This document shows, piece by piece, positions 52,892 to 62,182 of a stretch of DNA of 64,000 nt (position 1 is its first letter; every line of letters begins with the position of its first letter). The notes under the pieces are model-generated. The model did no database searches, had not been told where the DNA came from, and saw nothing but the letters and a program-made list of their open reading frames with translations. The position numbers and the translations under genes were made by a program. This stretch comes from Oceanobacillus_B kapialis (GTDB lineage: Bacteria > Bacillota > Bacilli > Bacillales > Amphibacillaceae). The stretch is from the NCBI RefSeq assembly GCF_042685265.1, contig NZ_JBHUMX010000013.1. One strand, 5' to 3'.

Positions 52892-53050
52892 TTATCCCGC
52901 CGTAACTGGCAGTAAGTCCTTACTCCAAAAATACGGGAAGCAATCAAGCATGCTAAGTGTAGATCAACTGCCAGTATAGGTGCGATTCGTTCAACTAACA
53001 TTTAGCGTGGGAGGAAGGAAAAACCCCACCAAAATGAAGTTTTACTTTAT
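52892..53050 (+). repeat. Interspersed ~160-bp repeat, copy 5
   Basis: This full copy reads TTATCCCGCCGTAACTGGCA, GGGAAGCAATCAAGCATGCT, GATCAACTGCCAGTATAGG, GCGATTCGTTCAACTAACAT, and CCCCACCAAAATGAAGTTTT. ACTGGCAGT (from 52905) and AACTGCCAGT (from 52966) are exact inverted partners. It fills most of the 294-base gap before coaBC. Confidence 0.82.
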
Positions 53051-53139
53051 ATAGCAATTCGAATTTAAGCGTAATGGGTTTCGCTTATGTTATAACTAAT
53101 GTAGCGAATGACGATAAAAGTCGGGAAGGGGAGGTTGGA

Positions 53140-54357
53140 ATGTTAAAAGATAAAAAGATCTTACTGGGAATTAGTGGGGGGATTGCTGCATATAAGGCCT
53201 GTGCTCTGACAAGTAAGCTTACACAACAGGGCGCTATCGTAAAAGTGATCATGACAGATAGCGCGGTGAAATTTGTCTCGCCACTTACGTTTCAGGCACT
53301 TTCTCGAAACCCTGTTTATATAGATACGTTTGATGAGAAGGATTCGAGCAAGATTGCTCATATTGACTTAGCAGATTGGGCAGATTTTATCTTATTAGCA
53401 CCTGCGACTGCTAATGTTATTGGCAAACTCGCAAACGGTATTGCTGATGATATGCTTTCCACAACCTTACTAGCAAGCGAAGCTCCTGTATATATTGCTC
53501 CTGCGATGAATGTGCATATGTATGCTCATCCGGCCGTAATGGAAAATATGAAACAACTAGAGACGTGGGGGTACCATTTTATAGAACCAGGGGCTGGCTA
53601 TCTTGCTTGCGGATATGTGGGAAAAGGACGCCTAGAGGAGCCGGAAACCATTATTGAAACATTAATTAATCACCAACAGGGGAAAAATTCTGCTGGTGGA
53701 TTAACAGGCAAAAAAGTACTTATTTCTGCCGGACCTACACGAGAAAAAATAGATCCTGTTCGGTATTTCACCAATCGATCATCTGGAAAAATGGGGTTTG
53801 CCTTAGCAGAAGCTGCAGCAGCCCAAGGAGCAGAAGTTACATTGGTTGCAGGGCCAACTGACCAACAGCTAGAAGCGAAAAATATTCACCGGGTTAATGT
53901 TGTAACAGCAGAAGAAATGTATGAAGAGATGCATCGTTATTTTCCTGCTAGCGATATTGTGATTAAGGCAGCAGCTGTCGCAGATTATAGACCAAAGAAT
54001 GTGTTTTCAGAGAAGATGAAAAAACAAATGGGACCCATGCAGCTAGAAATGGAACGGACGAAGGATATTTTAAAATCGCTGGGAGAAAAAAAGGACAAGC
54101 AGTTTTTAGTAGGCTTTGCAGCAGAAACGACCGAGCCACTTAGATACGGACTTCAAAAACTGCGGGCCAAAAATTTGGATGCAATTGTTATTAATAACGT
54201 TGCCACAGAAGGTGCTGGGTTTGAAGGTGACACCAATATCGTGACCTATGTAAACAAAGAAGAAGCACAGGACGAGATGGCATTAGCTGCTAAATCAGAG
54301 ATTGCTGAGCAGCTTATAAACTGTATAGTAAGAGATATGAAGGATGAAGTTTTGTGA
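53140..54357 (+). CDS. coaBC: Bifunctional phosphopantothenoylcysteine decarboxylase/synthetase
   Basis: The 405-residue protein carries the flavin decarboxylase CoaC (about 1-190, GISGGIAAYKA and the APAMNVHMYAHP motif, then GYLACGYVGKGR) and the CTP-dependent CoaB domain (VLISAGPTREKIDPVRYFTN onward). It makes 4'-phosphopantetheine for coenzyme A. ATG 53140 follows GGGGAGG; the frame extends to 53074. TGTTATAAC at 53088-53096 may be an extended -10 promoter just after the repeat. Confidence 0.95.
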   Translation: MLKDKKILLGISGGIAAYKACALTSKLTQQGAIVKVIMTDSAVKFVSPLTFQALSRNPVYIDTFDEKDSSKIAHIDLADWADFILLAPATANVIGKLANGIADDMLSTTLLASEAPVYIAPAMNVHMYAHPAVMENMKQLETWGYHFIEPGAGYLACGYVGKGRLEEPETIIETLINHQQGKNSAGGLTGKKVLISAGPTREKIDPVRYFTNRSSGKMGFALAEAAAAQGAEVTLVAGPTDQQLEAKNIHRVNVVTAEEMYEEMHRYFPASDIVIKAAAVADYRPKNVFSEKMKKQMGPMQLEMERTKDILKSLGEKKDKQFLVGFAAETTEPLRYGLQKLRAKNLDAIVINNVATEGAGFEGDTNIVTYVNKEEAQDEMALAAKSEIAEQLINCIVRDMKDEVL

Positions 54358-56759
54358 GAATAGCTAAAGTAATCGTAGATGTTCCTGCCAATTCGATCAA
54401 CCAAACATTTGATTATCTTATACCGGAAAAGTTTTTAGATATACTAAAAGTTGGTATGCGGGTTACAGTTCCATTCGGTCCTCGTAAAATAATGGGGTTT
54501 GTTGTGGGAAAAGCTGAAGAGTCAACATTTAAGAGCCTCCGTGAAATTGAACAGGTTCTAGATGTAACCCCGGTACTAACCGAAGAGTTACTTCATTTAG
54601 GAGAATGGGTAGCGAAGGACACTGTCAGTCTTTACATTACTGCATTGCAAGCAATGCTCCCGCAAGTGTTAAAAGCACAATATAAGAAAGAGCTTTTGAG
54701 GAATACAGATGCATCACTGTCTCAGGAATTGGAACATCTCTTCGCGGGGAGGGATGTAATTGCTTATGAAGAGTTTGAGGGAGCTTCAGTTAGTTATTAT
54801 CAATTGCAAAAAGCAGTGCAAGACGGAGATCTTGTTGTAAAGTATTTAGTACATTCTAAAATAACAAAAAAATATGTGACGATGGTACAGCCAGCAAGAG
54901 AAGGCTATCTATTGGAAGAAGCTTTACAGGATTTATCAAAGAATGCGATGAAACAACGTGAACTGCTAGGATATTTCATAGAAAACCCCCAACCAATTGA
55001 AAAGAAACTTCTATTAAAAAAGTTCCAAACGACCTCTAGTACGATAAGAACGTTAATAGATAAATCGTTAATTGAAACTACCCAGGTGGAGGTTTATAGA
55101 GACCCACACCAACAACAGTTTCATAAAACAACTGCATTGCCTTTAACAGAGGAACAAGAGCAGGCTATTACACCAATTAAACAAAACATCGCAAACGATG
55201 AGCATGATGTTTTCCTGGTGCACGGGGTAACGGGAAGCGGAAAGACAGAGCTTTATTTGCAGGCGATACAGGATGTTATTATGAAAGGACAGGAAGCCAT
55301 TGTCCTCGTACCAGAAATTGCACTAACACCACAAATGGTAAATCGATTCAAAGGACGCTTTGGGTCAAAGGTTGCGGTTATGCATAGTGCCCTTTCAGCA
55401 GGTGAAAAATATGATGAATGGAGAAGGATCCACCAAAAAGAAGTTCAAGTAGTTGTAGGAGCGAGATCAGCTATCTTTGCTCCATTTGAGAATTTAGGCA
55501 TTATTATTATTGACGAAGAGCATGAGGCTACGTACAAGCAAGAGGATCAGCCAAGATATCATGCGAGGGATGTTGCCATACAACGGGGGAAGACACATCA
55601 CTGTCCGGTTGTTTTAGGAAGTGCTACCCCGACATTAGAATCCTTTGCCAGGGCGCAGAAAGGCGTTTATAAGCTTGCTACACTAAGAAAGCGTACCAAT
55701 GATAAGGAAATGCCTCCTGTAGAAATTGTTGATATGCGAGCAGAGTTGCATGCAGGAAACAGGTCCATGTTTTCACGTACCTTAATGGACAAAATGGAAA
55801 ACTGCCTTTCAAAAGGAGAACAAATCGTATTATTACTTAATAGACGTGGTTATTCAACTTTTGTGATGTGCCGGGATTGCGGTCATGTGAAAGAATGTCC
55901 GCATTGTGACATTGCTCTAACCTATCATAAAAATTTCAACCATTTAAAATGCCACTATTGTTCATATGAAGAACCAATGCCAACAAATTGTCCAGAATGT
56001 AATAGTGATTTAATACGCTATTTTGGAACAGGTACACAGCGTGTGGAAGAAGCATTAACGAAACTACTTCCTGAAGCAGGCATTATTCGAATGGATGTGG
56101 ATACAACGAGAAGGAAGGGTTCACACGAAACCTTGTTACGTAAGTTTGCTAACAAAGAGGCTAGTATACTTCTCGGAACACAGATGATAGCCAAAGGGTT
56201 AGATTTTGAAAATGTAACCTTAGTAGGGGTTTTGACAGCTGACTCTATGTTACACTTGCCAGACTTCCGCTCCTCTGAGAAGACATTTCAACTACTAACA
56301 CAAGTTAGTGGCAGGGCAGGGCGACATGAACTAACAGGAGAAGTGATTGTACAAACCTACACGCCTGACCATTACAGTATCGAGCTTGCCAGCGAATATG
56401 ACTTTGAGGGATTTTATAAAAAAGAAATGGCAACAAGAAAAACATTTCAGTATCCACCATTTTTCTTTTTGGCACTTATCACGGTATCACATACAAATAA
56501 AGTAACAGCCGTGCAAACGACAAATCATATCGTACAGCAATTACTTCAACATGTGTCGAATAACACGGTGGTATTAGGCCCTTCCCCCTCACCTGTCCCA
56601 CGTATAAAAGATAGATATAGGTATCAATGCATGATAAAATACAAAAATGAACCACAACTACGAGACATGATCTCGTCGATTACAGAGCAATTTAAAGAAG
56701 CAACGCAAAAAGGGGATTTACTTATTACTGTAGATATGCAGCCACATCACCTTATGTAA
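54354..56759 (+). CDS. priA: Primosomal replication helicase PriA
   Basis: The 801-residue DNA helicase restarts stalled forks. After the N-terminal 3'-DNA binding domain come Walker A GVTGSGKTELY, the DEEH box IIIDEEHEATYK, and eight zinc-binding cysteines between CRDCGHVKECPHC and CPECNSD. GTG 54354 overlaps the coaBC stop by four bases. In B. subtilis def follows priA; here fmt does. Confidence 0.96.
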   Translation: MRIAKVIVDVPANSINQTFDYLIPEKFLDILKVGMRVTVPFGPRKIMGFVVGKAEESTFKSLREIEQVLDVTPVLTEELLHLGEWVAKDTVSLYITALQAMLPQVLKAQYKKELLRNTDASLSQELEHLFAGRDVIAYEEFEGASVSYYQLQKAVQDGDLVVKYLVHSKITKKYVTMVQPAREGYLLEEALQDLSKNAMKQRELLGYFIENPQPIEKKLLLKKFQTTSSTIRTLIDKSLIETTQVEVYRDPHQQQFHKTTALPLTEEQEQAITPIKQNIANDEHDVFLVHGVTGSGKTELYLQAIQDVIMKGQEAIVLVPEIALTPQMVNRFKGRFGSKVAVMHSALSAGEKYDEWRRIHQKEVQVVVGARSAIFAPFENLGIIIIDEEHEATYKQEDQPRYHARDVAIQRGKTHHCPVVLGSATPTLESFARAQKGVYKLATLRKRTNDKEMPPVEIVDMRAELHAGNRSMFSRTLMDKMENCLSKGEQIVLLLNRRGYSTFVMCRDCGHVKECPHCDIALTYHKNFNHLKCHYCSYEEPMPTNCPECNSDLIRYFGTGTQRVEEALTKLLPEAGIIRMDVDTTRRKGSHETLLRKFANKEASILLGTQMIAKGLDFENVTLVGVLTADSMLHLPDFRSSEKTFQLLTQVSGRAGRHELTGEVIVQTYTPDHYSIELASEYDFEGFYKKEMATRKTFQYPPFFFLALITVSHTNKVTAVQTTNHIVQQLLQHVSNNTVVLGPSPSPVPRIKDRYRYQCMIKYKNEPQLRDMISSITEQFKEATQKGDLLITVDMQPHHLM

Positions 56760-56808
56760 AATGGCAGCACCTTATCATAGATATCCTATTAGGAAAGAAG
56801 GTTTTTTA

Positions 56809-57747
56809 ATGAAACGAATTGTTTTTATGGGAACCCCGGATTTCTCTGTTCCCATCCTACATAATCTTGTGCAATCAGAATACGAGGTTGTACTAGCTGT
56901 AACCCAGCCAGATCGCCCAAAGGGTAGAAAACGAACGATTACCCCCCCGCCTGTCAAGGTTGAAGCAGAAAGACATGGTATTCCTGTGTATCAGCCAGAA
57001 AAGTTAAAGGATAGCTATGCCGAAATTTTGGCATATGAGCCGGATCTAATTGTGACAGCAGCATATGGGCAATTGCTTCCAAACGCCTTGTTAGAAGCAC
57101 CCGAGTTTGGTTGTATTAACGTTCATGCTTCTTTACTTCCTGAGTTAAGAGGGGGAGCACCTATACATTATGCTCTAATGCAAGGAAAACAAGAAACAGG
57201 TATAACTATCATGTATATGGTAGAAAAGCTTGATGCAGGCGATATTTTAACACAGCAGGCAGTGCCAATTGAGGAAAAGGATCATGTTGGTTCCTTGCAT
57301 GACAAACTTTCAGAAGCGGGATCTATGCTTTTAATGGATACATTACCACGCCTCTTTGCGGGTGATATTAAACCAGTAAAGCAGGATGAATCAAAGGCTA
57401 CTTTTGCTGGGAACATCAAACGAGAACAAGAAAAAATTGACTGGAACAAAACAACCCAGGAAATATACAACCATATAAGGGGCTTAAACCCTTGGCCGGT
57501 TGCGTTCACTACCTATGAAGGTGCAAATATGAAAATTTGGTGGGGAGAGAAAGTAGACGAAAAGTATTCTGGAAAACCAGGCGAAATTTTAAAAAAGAAT
57601 GAGGATGGCTTCCTTGTTTTATGTGGTGACAATCGTGCCATTCAGATAACGGACGTCCAGCCGGCAGGAAAAAAACGAATGACTGTAAAAGATTATTTAC
57701 AGGGGTCAGCAGATCGAATAAAAACTGGCGTAGTATTGGGTGATTAG
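56809..57747 (+). CDS. fmt: Methionyl-tRNA formyltransferase
   Basis: The 312-residue enzyme formylates initiator Met-tRNA with 10-formyl-THF. It begins MKRIVFMGTPDFSVPIL and has the INVHASLLPELRGGAPIHYAL motif with the formyl-transfer residues, plus a C-terminal OB domain (about 205-312). ATG 56809 is chosen with GAAAGAAGG upstream; the earlier ATG 56761 would add a segment not found in the family. The stop is directly followed by rsmB. Confidence 0.96.
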   Translation: MKRIVFMGTPDFSVPILHNLVQSEYEVVLAVTQPDRPKGRKRTITPPPVKVEAERHGIPVYQPEKLKDSYAEILAYEPDLIVTAAYGQLLPNALLEAPEFGCINVHASLLPELRGGAPIHYALMQGKQETGITIMYMVEKLDAGDILTQQAVPIEEKDHVGSLHDKLSEAGSMLLMDTLPRLFAGDIKPVKQDESKATFAGNIKREQEKIDWNKTTQEIYNHIRGLNPWPVAFTTYEGANMKIWWGEKVDEKYSGKPGEILKKNEDGFLVLCGDNRAIQITDVQPAGKKRMTVKDYLQGSADRIKTGVVLGD

Positions 57748-59097
57748 ATGAATAATTATCAGCTTAGGGATACTATCCTGGATATATTAATCCGAATAGA
57801 AAAAGATAATGGTTTTAGTCATTTATTAATTGATCATGAATTAAAGAAGCAGAGATTACAAGCTAAAGATGAAGGGCTTTTAACGGGAATAGTGTATGGC
57901 ACAATGCAATACAAAATAACGTTAGATTATTATTTGGAACATTTTATTGATCAACGTAAGAAGCTAGATCTTTGGGTAAGGATGCTCTTGAGAATGTCTG
58001 TTTATCAAATGGTTTACTTAGATAAAGTTCCTGACCATGCCATCATTCATGAAGCGGTGGAATTGGCTAAACGAAGAGGTCATAAAGGTATTGCTTCTTT
58101 TGTAAATGGAGTACTAAGATCGATACAACGAAAAGGTGTTCCAACTATCTCATCGCTGACAGATGATGTCATACGTCTTTCAGTTGAAACGAGTCATCCA
58201 GAGTGGTTGGTAAGGCGTTGGGTTAACGCATATGGTTATACAACAGCAAAAGAAATGTGTGAGATGAACGTAACCAAAAAGCACACAGCCATTCGAATTC
58301 AGCCTATGAAGCTTTCCCGAAGTGAGGCAATGGATAGATTAAAAGAAGAAGGATTTGAAGTAACAGCCTCAGAGCTTTCGTCCCAGGGTATTATTATAGA
58401 AAAGGGCAATATTTTAAAGTCTTCGTTGTTTTTAAACGGAGAAATAACCATTCAGGATCAGAGTTCTATGCTTGTGGGGGAACTGCTATTAGCTGAACCA
58501 GGCATGCAGGTGTTAGATGCCTGCAGTGCTCCAGGTGGGAAGGCGACACATATAGCGGAAAAAATGTTAAACAAAGGACGACTAGAGGCCCATGACCTTC
58601 ATAAAAAGAAGGCTAAACGTGTGGAGACAAAAGCTTCAGATCTTGGATTGTCCATTATTCATGCCTCGCAAGCTGATGCTAGGAACTTGAAGGACAAATA
58701 TAAGCCAGAGAGCTTTGACCGGATTTTGATTGATGCACCATGCTCTGGTTTAGGGGTCATGCGTGGCAAGCCCGAGATTAAATATCATAAACAAGAAGCA
58801 GACATTGAACGATTAGCTGCTATTCAGCTTGATATCTTACAAAGCACAGCACCTCTTCTTAAAAAAGATGGATTACTAATCTACAGCACTTGTACGGTAG
58901 ATACTGCAGAAAATGAAGGAGTAGTAAAACGTTTTCTTGCTAATAATCCTGAATATATAGTTGATCGAGCTTTTTTTGAAGATCTTCCACAGAGTTTAAA
59001 AACGACAAAAGGAATCTCAGAATACGGTTTTCAGCTGTTCCCACAAGACGTGGATTCAGACGGATTCTTTTTAACTAGAATTAAACGGGAAAATTAA
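57748..59097 (+). CDS. rsmB: 16S rRNA (cytosine967-C5)-methyltransferase RsmB
   Basis: The 449-residue protein has an N-terminal NusB-like RNA-binding domain (1-140) and a SAM domain with VLDACSAPGGKATHIAE, DAPCSGLGVMRGKPEIKY, and the catalytic Cys in YSTCTV. It methylates C967 of 16S rRNA. It abuts fmt without a gap. In B. subtilis rlmN follows; here there is a repeat copy and then prpC. Confidence 0.95.
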   Translation: MNNYQLRDTILDILIRIEKDNGFSHLLIDHELKKQRLQAKDEGLLTGIVYGTMQYKITLDYYLEHFIDQRKKLDLWVRMLLRMSVYQMVYLDKVPDHAIIHEAVELAKRRGHKGIASFVNGVLRSIQRKGVPTISSLTDDVIRLSVETSHPEWLVRRWVNAYGYTTAKEMCEMNVTKKHTAIRIQPMKLSRSEAMDRLKEEGFEVTASELSSQGIIIEKGNILKSSLFLNGEITIQDQSSMLVGELLLAEPGMQVLDACSAPGGKATHIAEKMLNKGRLEAHDLHKKKAKRVETKASDLGLSIIHASQADARNLKDKYKPESFDRILIDAPCSGLGVMRGKPEIKYHKQEADIERLAAIQLDILQSTAPLLKKDGLLIYSTCTVDTAENEGVVKRFLANNPEYIVDRAFFEDLPQSLKTTKGISEYGFQLFPQDVDSDGFFLTRIKREN

Positions 59098-59100
59098 TTT

Positions 59101-59258
59101 TTATCCCGCCTTAACTGCCATTAAAACCTCTATTTTAAGCATGCGAGAAGCAATCAAGCATTCTAAGTGGGGGATCAACAGCCAGTAAAGGAAAGGTCCG
59201 ATTCGTTTAACTACCATTTGGTGAAGGGAAACCTCCACCAAATGTAGTTTCACTTTAT
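59101..59258 (+). repeat. Interspersed ~160-bp repeat, copy 6
   Basis: This full copy reads TTATCCCGCCTTAACTGCCA, GAGAAGCAATCAAGCATTCT, AAGGTCCGATTCGTTTAACT, and the hairpin CATTTGGTG (59215-59223) with CACCAAATG (59236-59244), then TAGTTTCACTTTATA. It fills the first half of the 300-base rsmB-prpC gap; the rest (59259-59397) must hold the prpC promoter, with TATAAT at 59340-59345 as a candidate -10. Confidence 0.82.
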
Positions 59259-59397
59259 AATAGCTAACTTAACTTCTTTGGTAGAGTTCTGAAGAAAGAT
59301 GCGAACCGTAAATATACAGAAAAAAAGTTCTTTTTTGCATATAATTGTGTAATACTTAATACTAGTATAGTTCCGCATAAGGTAGAGGGGTGAAAAA

Positions 59398-60162
59398 ATG
59401 AAAGGTCAATTTATGACGGATCAAGGTTTGGTCCGCAATCATAATGAAGATGCAGGCGGTGTATTCTATAATAAACATGGCCAGTTGCTTGCGGTCATCG
59501 CTGATGGAATGGGAGGACACCAGGCAGGCGATGTTGCCAGTCAAATGGCTACTGACTTAGTGGAGAAAAAGTGGCAGGATTCACAACAATTGGACAACCC
59601 CGAAGCTGCCGAAAGCTGGCTTCGCTCTACTGTTACTGAGATAAATGAAAAAGTGTATGAGTACTCGCTTACGAAAGAGGAGTGCCAAGGAATGGGGACT
59701 ACTTTTGTTGTAGCTTTATGTACATCTGAATTTATTACTGTCTCAAATATTGGGGATAGCCGTTGTTATATGCTAAGTGAAAATGGCTTTAAGCAAATTA
59801 CAATCGATCATTCACTTGTTAATGAACTTGTCCGCTCAGGTCAAATTTCCAAGGATGATGCTGAACAGCATCCTAGAAAGAACGTTTTGCTTAAGGCTTT
59901 AGGGACAGAGGAATCGGTTGTTCCAGAGATTCACTCATTGGGGTGGGAAAAAGGAAACAAGCTTTTGCTTTGCTCTGATGGTTTATCCAATAAAGTAACG
60001 GACGAGGAGCTACATCGTTATCTTTTGACAGAGGATCCTATTGAAGATATCGAAGGTGAAATGATCCGGTTAGCAAATGACAGGGGTGGAGAGGATAATA
60101 TATCTGTTATTATCGTGATGGACGAAGCACCTAGGAAAGATGGTGATCAACATGCTAAGTAG
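59398..60162 (+). CDS. prpC: Protein phosphatase 2C family phosphatase PrpC
   Basis: The 254-residue PP2C phosphatase removes phosphate from Ser/Thr targets of PrkC. The metal-binding motifs are ADGMGGHQAGDVAS, GDSRCYML, CSDGLSNKV and GGEDNISVI. AGGGGTG is the SD. It overlaps the prkC start by 11 bases, so kinase and phosphatase are coupled. Confidence 0.96.
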   Translation: MKGQFMTDQGLVRNHNEDAGGVFYNKHGQLLAVIADGMGGHQAGDVASQMATDLVEKKWQDSQQLDNPEAAESWLRSTVTEINEKVYEYSLTKEECQGMGTTFVVALCTSEFITVSNIGDSRCYMLSENGFKQITIDHSLVNELVRSGQISKDDAEQHPRKNVLLKALGTEESVVPEIHSLGWEKGNKLLLCSDGLSNKVTDEELHRYLLTEDPIEDIEGEMIRLANDRGGEDNISVIIVMDEAPRKDGDQHAK

Positions 60163-62182
60163 AGGACACTTACTTAATGAACGTTATCTCATTAACGACA
60201 CGATTGGCGGGGGCGGGATGGCTAACGTTTATTTAGCGAGAGATAAAATCCTTGAACGAGATGTTGCTATCAAAGTTTTAAGAATTGAATACGCAAATGA
60301 TGAGGAGTTCATCGCGAGATTTGACAGGGAAGCACAATCAGCAACTAGCCTTTCCCACCCTAATATCGTTAATATTTTTGATGTAGGGGAAGAAAATGAT
60401 ATTCCATATATGGTGATGGAATATGTCGATGGAATGACTCTAAAGGAGTATATCCAGCGTTATGGGCCACTTGGAGTACAAGAAGCATTAGATATACTCA
60501 AACAAATTACAGCAGCTATTGCCCATGCGCATGCTAACGAAATTGTTCACCGTGATATTAAACCACAAAACATCTTAATTGATACATATGGTCAAGTAAA
60601 AGTTACTGATTTTGGAATTGCTGTTGCCCTTAGCGCTACATCGTTAACGCAAACGAATTCTATTTTAGGCTCTGTGCATTATCTATCACCGGAACAGGCC
60701 AGGGGTGGAATGGCTACAAAAAAATCAGATATATACTCCATTGGAATTGTGCTATTTGAGCTTCTTACAGGTAGACTTCCTTTTTCTGGACAATCCCCTG
60801 TTTCTATCGCGTTAAAGCATTTGCAAAATGATACTCCTTCAGTAAGAAGGTTTAACCAAGATGTACCACAAAGTGTCGAAAATATTGTGTTAAAGGCTAC
60901 AGCAAAGGATCCATTCCATCGATATGAAACGGTATATGAGATGGAGGATGCGCTTGAAGCTGCTTTACATCCAAGCAAGTTGAATGAAGAAGTATACAAG
61001 CCTCCTGTAGAAGCTGGTGAAGAGACTAAGGCTATCCCAATTATCACGGATAATCAGCTACAGGACTCAAGCCAGGATACAATTGTACATCAAACCAATA
61101 ATATGACCAAAAGCTACTCGGCAAATGATAATGATAATGAAAAAAAGGCACCCGCAAAGAAGAAAAAAGGGAAGAAAAGTAAGAAAGACAAACCAAAGAA
61201 GAAGAAAAAATGGCTTATAATATTACTCGTTCTATTTTTCCTTATAGCTGCGGGGGTAGCTGCTCTCTTTTTGATTCCAGGTCTGATACAGCCTAAAGAC
61301 GTGACAGTACCAGATGTGAAAGGGTTAGAGTATGAAGAAGCCGTTGATGAACTGGAACTTGCCAATCTAAACACAGAGCGCGAGTATGTTTACTCAGAAG
61401 AAGTGGAAGAAGGTCTTGTGGTTGAAACAGAACCCAAAGCAAATAGAACGGTTAAGGAAGAGCAAACGGTTACGTTAATGGTAAGTCAGGGTAAAGAGAC
61501 AGTAGTATTTGAAGATTATGTAGGGAGAGACTTTAGCCAAGTCCAAAGGTTACTTGGAGATGAATATAGCGATGTTATTTCCTACTCCAAAAACTCAGAT
61601 CGGCCAGTTGGTGAAATTATTACGCAAATACAACCAGCACCAGATAGTGAAGTGGTACCAGGTGAAACGAAGGTCATCTTTGAAGTGAGTGAAGGGCCGG
61701 AAATGGTACAGTTAAGTGATTTATCAGGTATGACAGAAGATGAGGCAAGATCCTATTTAGAAGAAAATGACTTAACAATGAATAAAGTCGAAGAGAACTC
61801 TGAAGAGGTGCCAGAGGGAGAGGTCATACGTCAGGAACCTTCCTCGAATACAGAAGTAGAGCCGGGTTCCACGGTAAATGTTTATATTTCACTTGGACCT
61901 GATGAAAAGCCGCCAGAATCACATACGATTTCCTTCACCGTACCATATAACCCAGAAACAGAGCAGGAAGAAGGAGAAGATCCTGTTGAGCAAACTGTTC
62001 AAATATATATTGGAGATATGAACAATGATTTGTCAGAGGTTTATCAGGAGGAAACAATTACAGAAGATCAGGAATTTACGTTTACATTGACGATCGCGCC
62101 TGACGAAGAAGCAGAATATATCATAAAACGCGATGACGAAGTGGTTACAAATAAAACCGTTTCGTATGAAGAAGGTGACTAA
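60152..62182 (+). CDS. prkC: Serine/threonine protein kinase PrkC with PASTA domains
   Basis: The 676-residue kinase has a cytoplasmic Hanks-type domain (about 1-270: GGGGMANVY, Lys41 in VAIKVLR, HRDIKPQN, DFGIA and a TSLTQTNSILGS activation loop), a basic linker, one membrane segment (about 352-375), three PASTA modules outside the cell, and a C-terminal Ig-like domain. It senses muropeptides and phosphorylates RsgA, EF-Tu and others, with effects on germination and wall growth. ATG 60152 is preferred over ATG 60140 as GGTGATC at 60142-60148 is a good SD. Confidence 0.94.
   Translation: MLSRGHLLNERYLINDTIGGGGMANVYLARDKILERDVAIKVLRIEYANDEEFIARFDREAQSATSLSHPNIVNIFDVGEENDIPYMVMEYVDGMTLKEYIQRYGPLGVQEALDILKQITAAIAHAHANEIVHRDIKPQNILIDTYGQVKVTDFGIAVALSATSLTQTNSILGSVHYLSPEQARGGMATKKSDIYSIGIVLFELLTGRLPFSGQSPVSIALKHLQNDTPSVRRFNQDVPQSVENIVLKATAKDPFHRYETVYEMEDALEAALHPSKLNEEVYKPPVEAGEETKAIPIITDNQLQDSSQDTIVHQTNNMTKSYSANDNDNEKKAPAKKKKGKKSKKDKPKKKKKWLIILLVLFFLIAAGVAALFLIPGLIQPKDVTVPDVKGLEYEEAVDELELANLNTEREYVYSEEVEEGLVVETEPKANRTVKEEQTVTLMVSQGKETVVFEDYVGRDFSQVQRLLGDEYSDVISYSKNSDRPVGEIITQIQPAPDSEVVPGETKVIFEVSEGPEMVQLSDLSGMTEDEARSYLEENDLTMNKVEENSEEVPEGEVIRQEPSSNTEVEPGSTVNVYISLGPDEKPPESHTISFTVPYNPETEQEEGEDPVEQTVQIYIGDMNNDLSEVYQEETITEDQEFTFTLTIAPDEEAEYIIKRDDEVVTNKTVSYEEGD

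Noticed and set aside
53074..53139. Upstream extension of coaBC
   Set aside because: The segment covers a likely promoter and has no SD, while ATG 53140 has a strong one and gives the family N-terminus.
802..59258. CRISPR array or insertion sequence as explanation of the repeats
   Set aside because: The copies are tens of kilobases apart, not tandem with spacers, and contain no transposase frame.
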